Shown: positions 1-8,759 of the stretch, piece by piece
How positions within the stretch are numbered: the first letter of the stretch is position 1
Layout: every line of letters begins with the position of its first letter
From: Pseudomonas lini
Lineage (GTDB): Bacteria > Pseudomonadota > Gammaproteobacteria > Pseudomonadales > Pseudomonadaceae
Direction: 5' to 3'
Length of the DNA: 64,000 nt
NCBI RefSeq assembly: GCF_030812475.1
Contig: NZ_JAUSSR010000014.1
Location: forward strand, 124,001-188,000
Translations under genes and position numbers: made by a program
Notes under the pieces: model-generated
What the model saw: only the letters and a program-made list of their open reading frames with translations
Database searches by the model: none
What the model was told of the DNA's origin: nothing

Positions 1-758
1 GCCTGCTCGACCTGCTGCTCGAAGACCGCGCATTCCTGCGAGCGATCCTCTACATCACCCTGACCGCGCTGTGCCTGTCATCCATGGGCCGCCGCGGCCT
101 GGCGCCGGTGCTGACGCCGGTCAACGACTTCATTTTGCGGTACCGCTGGCAGGCGCTGCTGCTGCTCGGGCTGATCGCCACCTACCGGATGTCCGACACG
201 GTCATGGGCGTGATGGCCAACGTGTTCTACATCGACCAGGGGTTCACCAAGGATCAGATCGCCAGCGTCAGCAAAATCTTCGGCCTGATCATGACCCTGG
301 TCGGCGCCGGCATGGGCGGCCTGTTGATCGTGCGCTTCGGCATCCTGCCGATCCTGTTCATCGGCGGGATCACCTCGGCCGGTACCAACCTGCTGTTCCT
401 GATGCTCGCCGACATGGGCGCCAACCTGAATATGCTGATCGGCACTATCTCCCTGGACAACTTCAGCTCGGGCCTGGCGACTTCGGCATTCGTCGCCTAC
501 CTGTCGAGCCTCACCAACCTCAAGTTCTCCGCCACCCAGTACGCGCTGCTCAGCTCGATCATGCTGCTGCTGCCACGCCTGATCGGCGGCTACTCAGGGG
601 TGATGGTGGAGAAATACGGTTACCACGATTTCTTCCTGATTACCGCGCTGCTGGGCGTTCCGACACTGGTGTTGATCGCCGTGCACTGGTACCAGGAGAA
701 CCGCCGCGCCGGTCCGACGCCGGAGCCGGTGCCGACCCAGGTAGCGGAGGAATCCTAG
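1..758 (+). CDS. ampG: AmpG-family muropeptide permease, C-terminal part (partial at window start)
   Basis: The reading frame is open from the first base of the window, so the N-terminus lies upstream. The visible ~250 residues hold several long hydrophobic helices typical of a major facilitator. The segment around KFSATQYALLSSIMLLLPR, followed by a glycine-rich helix and VEKYGYHDFF, resembles the C-terminal half of E. coli AmpG. AmpG imports GlcNAc-anhydromuropeptides from the periplasm for cell-wall recycling and so influences AmpC beta-lactamase induction. Pseudomonas can carry more than one AmpG/AmpP-like permease, so the exact paralogue is uncertain. It is followed by a hairpin and then proS. 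Confidence 0.75.
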   Translation, partial: LLDLLLEDRAFLRAILYITLTALCLSSMGRRGLAPVLTPVNDFILRYRWQALLLLGLIATYRMSDTVMGVMANVFYIDQGFTKDQIASVSKIFGLIMTLVGAGMGGLLIVRFGILPILFIGGITSAGTNLLFLMLADMGANLNMLIGTISLDNFSSGLATSAFVAYLSSLTNLKFSATQYALLSSIMLLLPRLIGGYSGVMVEKYGYHDFFLITALLGVPTLVLIAVHWYQENRRAGPTPEPVPTQVAEES

Positions 759-779
759 GCTTTTTACGTAGGAAATTTC

Positions 780-809
780 GCAAAGGGCGCGTCGATTTCC
801 GCCCTTTGC
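780..809 (+). terminator. Hairpin downstream of the ampG-like gene, no clear T-tract
   Basis: A perfect 10-bp inverted repeat (GCAAAGGGCG at 780-789 and its complement at 800-809) with a 10-nt loop lies 21 bp after the permease stop codon. It is well placed to end or stabilise that mRNA, but no run of T follows, so a classical intrinsic terminator is not shown. Confidence 0.45.
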
Positions 810-852
810 CACCCCACCGACCGCACGCCTGTACGCCAGAAGATCTCGCCCG

Positions 853-858
853 TACAAT
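853..858 (+). promoter_or_regulatory. Possible -10 element of proS
   Basis: TACAAT sits 42 bp before the proS start codon, with only a weak -35 candidate upstream. Judged from sequence alone. Confidence 0.3.
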
Positions 859-900
859 GCTCCGTCATTTCACGTCATCAGCAACCGACAACGGCCAACC

Positions 901-2616
901 ATGCGCACCAGTCAATTTTTGCTCGCCACACAGAAAGAAACGCCTTCCGATGCGGTCGTGATCAGCCATCAGCTGATGCTGCGCGCCGGCATGATCCGCA
1001 AACTCGCCTCCGGCCTGTACACCTGGCTGCCGATGGGCTTGCGAGTGATGCGCAAGGTCGAGGCCATCGTTCGCGAAGAAATGAACGCCGCGGGCGCTCT
1101 TGAAGTGTTGATGCCGAGCACGCAACCGGCTGAGCTGTGGCAGGAATCCGGGCGCTGGGAAGAATACGGCCCGGAATTGCTGCGTTTCAAGGATCGCCAC
1201 GGCCGCGACTTCTGCGCCGGCCCGACCCACGAAGAAGTGATCACCGACCTGATGCGCAACGAGTTGAGCAGCTACAAACAGCTGCCGATCAACCTGTATC
1301 AGATCCAGACCAAATTCCGTGACGAAATCCGCCCACGCTTCGGTTTGATGCGCGGTCGCGAATTCATCATGAAGGACGCCTATTCCTTCCATGCCGACCA
1401 GCCTTCGCTGCAGGTCACGTATGACCGCATGTACCAGGCGTACTGCAATGTGTTCACTCGCCTGGGCCTGAAGTTCCGTGCGGTCGAAGCCGACAACGGC
1501 TCCATCGGCGGCGCCGGCTCCCACGAGTTCCATGTACTGGCCGAATCCGGCGAAGACGATATCGTCTTCAGCAACGGTTCCGACTACGCCGCCAACATCG
1601 AGAAAGCCGAAGCCGTGCCGCGGGAAACGTCCCGTCCAGCCCCCGCCGAACAGTTGCGCCTGGTCGACACGCCGAACGCCAAGACCATCGCGCAACTGGT
1701 CGAAGGCTTCAACCTGCCGATCGAAAAGACCATCAAGACCCTGGTGGTTCACGCCGAAGAGCCAGGCAAGTTGATTGCCCTGATCATCCGCGGCGACCAC
1801 GAGCTGAACGAAATCAAGGCCGCCAACCAGCCAGGCGTCGCCAGCCCGCTGGTGATGGCGTCCGAAGCCGAACTGCGCGACGCGATTGGCGCCGGTGCCG
1901 GCTCCCTCGGCCCGCTGAACCTGCCGCTGCCGATCATCATCGACCGTTCCGTCGAACTGATGAGCGATTTCGGTATCGGTGCCAACATCGACGACAAGCA
2001 CTACTTCGGCGTGAACTGGGAACGTGACCTGCCGGTTCCGACCGTGGCCGACCTGCGTAACGTCGTGGCCGGCGACCCAAGCGCAGATGGCAAGGGTATC
2101 CTGGAAATCAAGCGCGGCATCGAAGTCGGGCACATCTTCCAGCTGGGCAACAAATACAGCAAAGCGATGAAGTGCGAAGTGCTGGGGGAGAACGGCAAGC
2201 CGGTGACCCTGGAAATGGGCTGCTATGGCATTGGCGTGTCCCGCGTGGTGGCCGCGGCCATCGAGCAGAACAACGACGCAAACGGCATCATCTGGAGCGA
2301 TAACCTGGCACCCTTCCAGGTCGCTCTGGTGCCCCTGCGCTATGAAACCGAACAGGTTCGCGAAGCCACCGACAAGCTGTACGCAGAATTGACTGCCGCC
2401 GGCTTCGAAGTGCTGCTGGACGATCGCGACAAGAAAACCAGCCCGGGCATCAAGTTCGCGGACATGGAACTGATCGGCATCCCTCACCGGATCGTGGTCA
2501 GTGACCGCGGCCTCGCTGATGGCAATCTGGAATACAAGAGCCGCACCGAGCCCGAGGCGCAAGCGCTGCCGGTCGCTGACGTGCTGTCCTTCCTCCAGGC
2601 CCGTATCCGCCGCTGA
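901..2616 (+). CDS. proS: Prolyl-tRNA synthetase
   Basis: Class II synthetase that charges tRNA-Pro in the cytoplasm. The 571 residues match the bacterial long form. The catalytic core contains CAGPTHEE near residue 106 and the motif 2 segment FRDEIRPRFGLMRGREF near 139-155. A YbaK-like editing insertion, which clears mischarged Ala-tRNA-Pro, occupies roughly residues 220-410. Motif 3 (CYGIGVSR) lies near 440, followed by the C-terminal anticodon-binding domain. The start MRTSQFLL is the conserved family N-terminus, although the ribosome-binding site is poor. The lipoprotein gene follows after 17 bp and is probably co-transcribed. Confidence 0.97.
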   Translation: MRTSQFLLATQKETPSDAVVISHQLMLRAGMIRKLASGLYTWLPMGLRVMRKVEAIVREEMNAAGALEVLMPSTQPAELWQESGRWEEYGPELLRFKDRHGRDFCAGPTHEEVITDLMRNELSSYKQLPINLYQIQTKFRDEIRPRFGLMRGREFIMKDAYSFHADQPSLQVTYDRMYQAYCNVFTRLGLKFRAVEADNGSIGGAGSHEFHVLAESGEDDIVFSNGSDYAANIEKAEAVPRETSRPAPAEQLRLVDTPNAKTIAQLVEGFNLPIEKTIKTLVVHAEEPGKLIALIIRGDHELNEIKAANQPGVASPLVMASEAELRDAIGAGAGSLGPLNLPLPIIIDRSVELMSDFGIGANIDDKHYFGVNWERDLPVPTVADLRNVVAGDPSADGKGILEIKRGIEVGHIFQLGNKYSKAMKCEVLGENGKPVTLEMGCYGIGVSRVVAAAIEQNNDANGIIWSDNLAPFQVALVPLRYETEQVREATDKLYAELTAAGFEVLLDDRDKKTSPGIKFADMELIGIPHRIVVSDRGLADGNLEYKSRTEPEAQALPVADVLSFLQARIRR

Positions 2617-2633
2617 CCCCAGATAGAGAAGTC

Positions 2634-3587
2634 ATGTTCAAGCGAAACACCTTAGGCCTCGGTGGTGCCGCCTTGTGCGGCACCCTGCTGGTCAGCGGCT
2701 GTGCCAATCACATGTCGCAACGCAGCGAGCACGAGGAACGTGTCGAGCGCAAATTGCTCGATCACAGCCTGCAGATCGATGTCGGCGAGCCCAAGGTGCT
2801 TGAGCTGCCGCAGCGGCGGGTGAAAATCCACGAGCAGAAGACCTTCGAAGTCACCGAATTCGAAGTCACGCGCCACTATGATCGCTACACGCCGTACCAA
2901 CCCTGGCGGGAGATCTATGAGATTCCGCTGGGCGCGGTGGCGGTGGTGGGCGGTGTCGGCGCCAACGTGGTCAACGTGTTCGCCCTCGGCAACCTTCCGG
3001 ACAGTGTGACCCGGGACTGGTTCAGCTACGGTTTCGCCGGGCTCAACCCGTTCATGAATGCGCAGTCCAATGGTCGCGCACAGCAGAACCTGGCCGGCAT
3101 CGACGAAGTCCAGCTGGACAAGCGCACCGAGTACTCGAGCCTGCCTTGGAGCGAGCGTCCGGTCGAGGTCAAGGCCGGCAAGGAAACCTTCCAGCTCAAT
3201 ACAGACAAAAACGGCATTTTGCGCGTTAACCTGCTGGACAGCCCGTTCGCCGAACATGACATCAATCATCTGAGCCGTCTGTTGATCACTGTCGCAGACG
3301 CCCAGGACGACGTGCACTCCGACTCGTCCCTGGCGGTCAGCAGTGGATTGCGCGGCAAGCTGCTCGAAGCGCACGGGCTGATTTACGACGACCTCGAAGA
3401 TGACGAAGTGAGTCAGTGGGTGCACCGGGTCAAGCGTCTGTCGGAGCTGGGCCTGGAAGAAGAAGCCACGGAGCTGGAGCAGAGCCTGATCGAACTGACC
3501 CGCAACGATCCGGAGTTGCAGGCCGAGTTCCTCAAGTCATTGACCAAGGATGGCGGGCGACTGGTGGCGAATCCGGGACCGAATTAA
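2634..3587 (+). CDS. Predicted lipoprotein of unknown function (PA0957-like)
   Basis: A 317-residue protein with a short basic N-terminus, a hydrophobic stretch and a lipobox (LVSGC, modified Cys at residue 23), so it is predicted to be exported and lipid-anchored. Residue 24 is Ala, not Asp, so outer-membrane sorting is plausible. The rest is soluble-looking, with one hydrophobic Gly/Val segment near residue 103 and an acidic C-terminal helical region. It lies 17 bp after proS, an arrangement I recall from other Pseudomonas (PAO1 PA0956-PA0957). I recognise no enzymatic motif. Confidence 0.75.
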   Translation: MFKRNTLGLGGAALCGTLLVSGCANHMSQRSEHEERVERKLLDHSLQIDVGEPKVLELPQRRVKIHEQKTFEVTEFEVTRHYDRYTPYQPWREIYEIPLGAVAVVGGVGANVVNVFALGNLPDSVTRDWFSYGFAGLNPFMNAQSNGRAQQNLAGIDEVQLDKRTEYSSLPWSERPVEVKAGKETFQLNTDKNGILRVNLLDSPFAEHDINHLSRLLITVADAQDDVHSDSSLAVSSGLRGKLLEAHGLIYDDLEDDEVSQWVHRVKRLSELGLEEEATELEQSLIELTRNDPELQAEFLKSLTKDGGRLVANPGPN

Positions 3588-3606
3588 AGCAAAAGCTTCG
3601 TCGGAA

Positions 3607-3697
3607 CGCCTTCGCGAGCAAGCCCGCTCCCACATTTAACCGCATTCTATCTGTAAGAACGCGGTCCCCTGTGGGAGCGGGCTTGCTCGCGAAGGCG
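3607..3697. repeat. REP doublet (inverted pair of REP sequences)
   Basis: Two copies of the fluorescens-type REP core (GGGAGCGGGCTTGCTCGCGA family) face each other at 3607-3634 and 3670-3697 across a short spacer. The doublet lies between the 3' ends of the convergent lipoprotein gene and dinB, the usual place for such REPIN-type elements. Confidence 0.9.
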
Positions 3698-3730
3698 GCT
3701 TCACATTCACCACCACATCCTTCCCTGCCA

Positions 3731-4792
3731 CTACCGCTCAAACAACTCCATCTGCTCAAACCCACCCCGTAAATCCTCCAGCCTGACCCCTATCCCCAAC
3801 AACCGCACCGGCTTCCCGCCGCGATTGAACGCCTGGGTCAGCAACAGCTGATAACTCCCCAGGTCCCGCCCTGCCCCCGCCTGTTCCAGCGTGGTCTGGG
3901 TAAAGTCATGGAATTTCACTTTGACGAACGGCTTGCCCGGCCGATAACTGCTGTCGATGCGCGCCATGCGTCCGGCCAGGGTCTCCAGCAGCTCGGGTAA
4001 TTTGTCCAGGCAGCTCACCAGATCCGGCAGATCCACGTCGTAGGTATTTTCCACACTGATCGACTGGCGACGACTGTCGTTGTGCACCAGACGGTCGTCG
4101 ATCCCGCGCGCCAGGCTCCAGAGCCGCTCACCAAAGCTGCCGAATTCGCGCACCAGCGCCAACTTGTCCCATTCGCGCAAATGCGAGCAGTCGAGGATAC
4201 CGAGCCGCCCCAGCTTGTCGGCCGTTACCTTACCCACCCCGTGCAGTTTGCTCACAGGTAAACCGCTGACAAAGTCCTCCACCTGATCCGGTGTAATGAC
4301 AAACAGGCCGTTGGGTTTCTTCCAGTCGCTGGCGATCTTGGCGAGAAACTTGTTCGGCGCCACGCCGGCCGAGACAGTGATGTGCAACTGATTGGACACC
4401 CGGCGCCGGATATCCTGGGCAATGCGGGTGGCGCTGCCACCGAAATGCGCGCAGTCCGACACATCAAGGTAGGCCTCATCGAGGGAAAGCGGCTCGATCA
4501 AGTCGGTGTAATCGCGAAAGATCGTGTGAATTTCCTTTGACGCTTCTCTATAGGCGTCCATGCGCGGCTTGACGATGGTCAGGTCCGGGCACAGTTTCAA
4601 GGCGTGCCCGGACGACATGGCCGAACGCACGCCATATGCCCGCGCTTCATAATTGCAGGTGGCGATCACACCCCGCCGATCCGCCGACCCACCTACCGCC
4701 AGCGGTTTCCCCGCCAGGCGCGGGTCGTCACGCATCTCGATGGCGGCGTAGAAACAGTCACAATCGACGTGAATGATTTTTCGCTGGGTCAT
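3731..4792 (-). CDS. dinB: DNA polymerase IV (Y-family translesion polymerase)
   Basis: Error-prone polymerase that bypasses lesions during the SOS response. The 353 residues match DinB. Catalytic acidic residues lie in HVDCDCFYAAIE (Asp10; Tyr15 at the steric-gate position) and SLDEAYLDVS (Asp105-Glu106). A helix-hairpin-helix segment (KLHGVGKVTADKLGRLGI) and the little-finger domain follow. The extreme C-terminus QMELFER is a beta-clamp-binding motif of QLxLF type. A LexA box lies 70 bp upstream of the start codon, which fits SOS control. It converges with the lipoprotein gene across a REP doublet. Confidence 0.97.
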   Translation of the reverse strand: MTQRKIIHVDCDCFYAAIEMRDDPRLAGKPLAVGGSADRRGVIATCNYEARAYGVRSAMSSGHALKLCPDLTIVKPRMDAYREASKEIHTIFRDYTDLIEPLSLDEAYLDVSDCAHFGGSATRIAQDIRRRVSNQLHITVSAGVAPNKFLAKIASDWKKPNGLFVITPDQVEDFVSGLPVSKLHGVGKVTADKLGRLGILDCSHLREWDKLALVREFGSFGERLWSLARGIDDRLVHNDSRRQSISVENTYDVDLPDLVSCLDKLPELLETLAGRMARIDSSYRPGKPFVKVKFHDFTQTTLEQAGAGRDLGSYQLLLTQAFNRGGKPVRLLGIGVRLEDLRGGFEQMELFER

Positions 4793-5053
4793 ATAAAAGC
4801 GGTATTCATGGCAAAGAAATGGGGGTCATGGGCTGCCGGACAGGCAGTATCTCACTGACACCTGTATATAGCACCAGTACTCCGAATGTTCTTTTCCATA
4901 TGTAGGAAAAGTACCTGATGAATTTAACTTCTCTATCGCACAACTCCACCCAATAGAGCTCGAGGCCTTGCCACACCTGCCTTACAGGCCTCCCGCCCCA
5001 CCTTGATGGAGAGCTAAGCGATTGAACAGGAACAGGTTTTTTCAAGATTAGGG
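4793..5053. other. Intergenic region between dinB and the first tRNA-fMet gene
   Basis: The divergent gap between dinB and the tRNA cluster holds the LexA box and, at its right edge, the first tRNA promoter. I see no convincing gene: open frames here lack ribosome-binding sites and family-like composition. Confidence 0.6.
4862..4877 (-). promoter_or_regulatory. LexA-binding SOS box of dinB
   Basis: CTGTATATAGCACCAG fits the gamma-proteobacterial LexA consensus CTG-N10-CAG with an AT-rich left half. It lies 70 bp upstream of dinB, where it would overlap the promoter. Function is inferred from the motif and the target gene. Confidence 0.8.
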
Positions 5054-5081
5054 TTGACACCCCTGCCATCCTCTGTAGAAT
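5054..5081 (+). promoter_or_regulatory. Promoter of first tRNA-fMet gene
   Basis: A TTGACA -35 at 5054-5059 and TAGAAT -10 at 5076-5081 are separated by 16 bp. The -10 ends 12 bp before the mature tRNA. Confidence 0.75.
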
Positions 5082-5093
5082 CCAACACACAGA

Positions 5094-5170
<77 letters not shown>

Positions 5171-5176
5171 AACATC

Positions 5177-5208
5177 AAAAAAGGCTACTCGAAAGAGTGG
5201 CCTTTTTT
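5177..5208 (+). terminator. Intrinsic terminator of tRNA-fMet copy 1
   Basis: AAAAAAGGCTACTC pairs with its complement (one G-T wobble) across a GAAA loop and ends in six T. It starts 6 nt after the CCA end. Confidence 0.9.
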
Positions 5209-5349
5209 GTGTGCGCTTGTTTTATCCGAATGCAGCGCTTACCCATCGCTAGCACGGAAAGAGAATTCGTTCTGATTCCGGGACTTAGATGTCCCCTGCC
5301 GCAATTTGCCATTCATTTGCACTTATTCGACCGGTTTCAGGATTAAAGG

Positions 5350-5377
5350 TTGACTCTGCGCCGTGCGCCTGTAGAGT
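5350..5377 (+). promoter_or_regulatory. Promoter of second tRNA-fMet gene
   Basis: TTGACT at 5350-5355 and TAGAGT at 5372-5377 are separated by 16 bp, the same spacing as in the other two cassettes. Both hexamers are slightly further from consensus than in copies 1 and 3. Confidence 0.7.
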
Positions 5378-5389
5378 GCCGCCCACAGA

Positions 5390-5466
<77 letters not shown>

Positions 5467-5473
5467 AACACTC

Positions 5474-5505
5474 AAAAAAGGCTACTCGAAAGAGTGGCCT
5501 TTTTT
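5474..5505 (+). terminator. Intrinsic terminator of tRNA-fMet copy 2
   Basis: This has the same stem, GAAA loop and T-run as the terminator of copy 1. Confidence 0.9.
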
Positions 5506-5646
5506 GTGCGCGTCTATTTCGTCTAAATGCAGCGCTTACCCATGAGTAGCGCGCAAAAGAGAAATCGTTCTGATTCCGGAACTTAGGTCTCCCCTGCCGC
5601 GCTTTGCCATCCATGGCACTTATTTGGCAAGGTTCAGGATTAAAGA

Positions 5647-5674
5647 TTGACACTGCGCCGTTCGCCTGTAGAAT
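5647..5674 (+). promoter_or_regulatory. Promoter of third tRNA-fMet gene
   Basis: TTGACA at 5647-5652 and TAGAAT at 5669-5674 are separated by 16 bp. Confidence 0.75.
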
Positions 5675-5687
5675 GCCGCCACACAGA

Positions 5688-5764
<77 letters not shown>

Positions 5765-5770
5765 AACATC

Positions 5771-5802
5771 AAAAAAGGCTACTCGAAAGAGTGGCCTTTT
5801 TT
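5771..5802 (+). terminator. Intrinsic terminator of tRNA-fMet copy 3
   Basis: Same hairpin and T-run as for copies 1 and 2. Confidence 0.9.
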
Positions 5803-5855
5803 GTGTCTGAGGGAAAAGTCCTTTCGCAACAATGACCTGTCACCCTGCAGCGATG

Positions 5856-5966
5856 CCCCCTGTAGGAGCGAGCCTGCTCGCGATGGTCGTTAACGATAAC
5901 GCGTCTTCACTGGTTAAACACGGCGCCTCTTGAGTCCATCGCGAGCAGGCTCGCTCCTACAGGGGG
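5856..5966. repeat. REP doublet between the tRNA cluster and mprF
   Basis: GTAGGAGCGAGCCTGCTCGCGA near 5861-5884 (given here as the variant core) recurs inverted at about 5938-5961, so the ends of the element are complementary (CCCCCTGTAGG and CCTACAGGGGG). The rest of the 350-bp gap before mprF holds no supported gene. Confidence 0.9.
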
Positions 5967-6116
5967 ATTCGCTCTCAGACAAACCCTTTTCAAATGATGA
6001 CGCGCCATCGCCGGGTCCCAGTGAGAATAGGTATATTTGTAAGTATTTTTTTCTACAGGGATTGGTAACTTGACCGGATACCCCCATCCTGTCGCGCACA
6101 ATCCAAGAGGTGATTG

Positions 6117-8759
6117 ATGCGCACCAACTCGTCTGATTCACAAGACACCGTCACCGCGACACAACCGATCAAGGCTGAGCGTCTGCGCTTGCTGGACCTG
6201 GTCAGCAAATATCGGCAACCCCTGGGTCTGGCCGTCACGCTGCTGTTATTCGCTATCGCGCTGGTTGCCTGTCGTCACCTGCTGAGCGAACTCGATCTGT
6301 ACGCGTTGCACGACTCGATGCTCGAAGTATCGCAACCGGCGTTGCTCGGTGCATTGGCTGCGACAGTGGTCGGCTTCATCATTTTGCTCGGCTACGAGTG
6401 GTCGGCCAGCCGATATGCCGGCGTGACACTGGCGCCGCGCACCCTCGCCCTGGGCGGGTTCACCGCATTCGCCATCGGCAATGCCATCGGTCTTTCGATG
6501 CTCTCGGGAGGCTCGGTTCGCTACCGCTTATATGCTCGTCATGGCCTGGGGGCTTCGGAAGTCGCCCACATGACGCTCTTCGCCAGTCTCTCGCTCGGGT
6601 GCGCCCTGCCCCCGCTCGCGGCGCTTGCCACGCTCAGCGACCTGCCCGCCGCTTCCGTCGCCCTGGGGCTGTCCGAGGCACTGCTCGGAGCGGTCGCCGT
6701 CGCGGTACTGCTGCTGTTTACCGTGCTGGCGATCGGCATTTACCGCCGTCGCCTGCCTGAACAGCCTTACCCGGATAATCTGCTGGTCAAGGTGGGCCGC
6801 CGCACCTTGCGCCTGCCGGGGCGTCGCCTGACCTTCCTGCAATTGGTCATCACCGCCCTGGACGTGGCCGCCGCCGCGACCGTGCTGTATCTGCTGCTGC
6901 CAGAAGCGCCGCCCTTCGGTGCCTTCCTGCTGGTGTACCTGCTGGCCCTGGCAGCCGGGGTTCTCAGCCACGTGCCGGGCGGTGTCGGGGTGTTCGAGGC
7001 CATCTTGCTGGCCGCCTTCGCCGACAAGCTCGGTGCCGCGCCACTGGCGGCCGCGCTGCTGCTATATCGCTTGATCTATGTGGTGCTGCCGTTGCTCGTA
7101 GCATGCTTGCTGTTGTTGATCAATGAAGGCCAACGCGTATTCCAGACACGCCAGACGCTACGCGCCGCGTCCGGCCTGGCCGCACCAATCCTGGCAGTGC
7201 TGGTGTTCCTGTCCGGCGTAGTACTGCTGTTCTCCGGCGTGACCCCGGAAATCGATACGCGCCTGGAGCACATCGGCTTTCTGATTCCGCATCGACTGGT
7301 CGACGCCTCGCACTTCGGCGCCAGCCTGGTCGGCGTGCTGTGTCTGCTGCTGGCCCAAGGCCTGCGTCGACGCCTGTCGGCCGCGTGGATGCTGACCACC
7401 ATTCTGTTGCTGGTGGGCGCCCTGCTCTCGCTGCTCAAGGGCTTCGACTGGGAAGAAGCCTGCCTGATGACCCTGACCGCGAGCCTGCTGGGGGTTTTCC
7501 GCAGCTCGTTCTATCGTCCCAGCCGCCTGACCGAACTGCCCTTTTCACCGCTGTATCTGGTGTCCAGCCTGTGCGTGCTCGGGGCGTCGATCTGGCTGCT
7601 GCTGTTCGCCTATCAGGACGTTCCCTACAGCCATCAACTCTGGTGGCAGTTCACCCTCGATGCCGATGCCCCTCGCGGCTTGCGCTCGCTGCTCGGTGCC
7701 GCCGTCCTGTTGCTGGTGGTGTCCCTGACCTGGCTGCTGCGCACCGCGCGCCCGGTGATCCACCTGCCAACGCCCGATGAGCTGGAGCGCGCGACCAGGA
7801 TCCTCATGGCCTCCGCGCAACCGGATGGCGGCCTGGCCCTGACCGGTGACAAGGCGCTGCTGTTTCACCCTGACGACCAGGCGTTCCTGATGTACGCCCG
7901 CCGTGGTCGCAGCCTGGTGGCCTTGTACGACCCGATCGGCCCGGCCCTGCAACGGGCCGAGATGATCTGGCAGTTCCGCGACCTGTGCGACCTTCACCAC
8001 GCCCGCCCGGTGTTCTATCAGGTGCGCGCCGAGAACCTGCCGTATTACATGGACATCGGCCTGACGGCGATCAAGCTCGGGGAAGAAGCCCGGGTCGATC
8101 TGCAGCGCTTCGACCTCGAGGCCAAGGGCAAAGAGATGAAGGACCTGCGCTACACCTGGAATCGTGGCACCCGCGACGGCCTGTCGCTGGAAATCCACGA
8201 ACCGGGCCACGCGCCGATGGATGAGCTCAAGGTGATCTCCGATGCCTGGCTGACCGGCAAGAACGTGCGCGAGAAAGGCTTCTCCCTCGGCCGTTTCAGC
8301 GATGACTACCTCAAGCATTTCCGCATCGCGGTGATTCGGTTCGAAGGGCGCCCGGTGGCGTTCGCCAACCTGCTCGAGACCTATGGCCATGACCTGGCCA
8401 GCCTCGACCTGATGCGCGCGCACCCCGATGCTCCCAAGCTGACCATGGAATTCATGATGGTCGGCCTGATCCAGCATTATAAAAATCATGGATACGCGCG
8501 CTTCAGCCTGGGCATGGTGCCGCTGTCTGGATTGCAACCCCGTCGCGGCGCTCCGCTGACCCAGCGCCTGGGCTCGATGGTGTTCCGCCGTGGTGAGCAG
8601 CTCTACAACTTCCAGGGCCTGCGCCGCTTCAAAGACAAGTTCCAGCCCGACTGGGAACCCCGCTATATGGCCGTGCCCGCCGGACTCGATCCGCTGGTGG
8701 CCCTGGCCGACACTGCTGCCCTGATTGCGGGCGGCTTGACTGGATTGGTGAAACGCTGA
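6117..8759 (+). CDS. mprF: MprF-type aminoacyl-phosphatidylglycerol synthase/flippase
   Basis: Transfers an amino acid from aminoacyl-tRNA to phosphatidylglycerol and flips the product, lowering membrane negative charge. The N-terminal ~540 residues form a polytopic membrane domain with many Leu/Ala/Val helices. The C-terminal ~330 residues form the cytosolic GNAT-like DUF2156 synthase domain (for example GGLALTGDKALLF and the KNHGYARFSLGMVPLSG region). Length and context match PAO1 PA0920, which makes alanyl-phosphatidylglycerol, so alanine is the likely residue. The ATG at 6117 is preferred to the TTG just before it because AAGAGG at 6105-6110 is well spaced. The stop codon overlaps the next start by one base. 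Confidence 0.93.
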   Translation: MRTNSSDSQDTVTATQPIKAERLRLLDLVSKYRQPLGLAVTLLLFAIALVACRHLLSELDLYALHDSMLEVSQPALLGALAATVVGFIILLGYEWSASRYAGVTLAPRTLALGGFTAFAIGNAIGLSMLSGGSVRYRLYARHGLGASEVAHMTLFASLSLGCALPPLAALATLSDLPAASVALGLSEALLGAVAVAVLLLFTVLAIGIYRRRLPEQPYPDNLLVKVGRRTLRLPGRRLTFLQLVITALDVAAAATVLYLLLPEAPPFGAFLLVYLLALAAGVLSHVPGGVGVFEAILLAAFADKLGAAPLAAALLLYRLIYVVLPLLVACLLLLINEGQRVFQTRQTLRAASGLAAPILAVLVFLSGVVLLFSGVTPEIDTRLEHIGFLIPHRLVDASHFGASLVGVLCLLLAQGLRRRLSAAWMLTTILLLVGALLSLLKGFDWEEACLMTLTASLLGVFRSSFYRPSRLTELPFSPLYLVSSLCVLGASIWLLLFAYQDVPYSHQLWWQFTLDADAPRGLRSLLGAAVLLLVVSLTWLLRTARPVIHLPTPDELERATRILMASAQPDGGLALTGDKALLFHPDDQAFLMYARRGRSLVALYDPIGPALQRAEMIWQFRDLCDLHHARPVFYQVRAENLPYYMDIGLTAIKLGEEARVDLQRFDLEAKGKEMKDLRYTWNRGTRDGLSLEIHEPGHAPMDELKVISDAWLTGKNVREKGFSLGRFSDDYLKHFRIAVIRFEGRPVAFANLLETYGHDLASLDLMRAHPDAPKLTMEFMMVGLIQHYKNHGYARFSLGMVPLSGLQPRRGAPLTQRLGSMVFRRGEQLYNFQGLRRFKDKFQPDWEPRYMAVPAGLDPLVALADTAALIAGGLTGLVKR

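Noticed and set aside
865..2562. Minus-strand open frame of 565 codons opposite proS
   Set aside because: Antisense shadow of an unmistakable synthetase gene.
6036..6056. TGTA-N12-TACA-like dyad before mprF considered as a GacA site
   Set aside because: The half-sites and spacing do not match TGTAAG-N6-CTTACA; no support for regulation.
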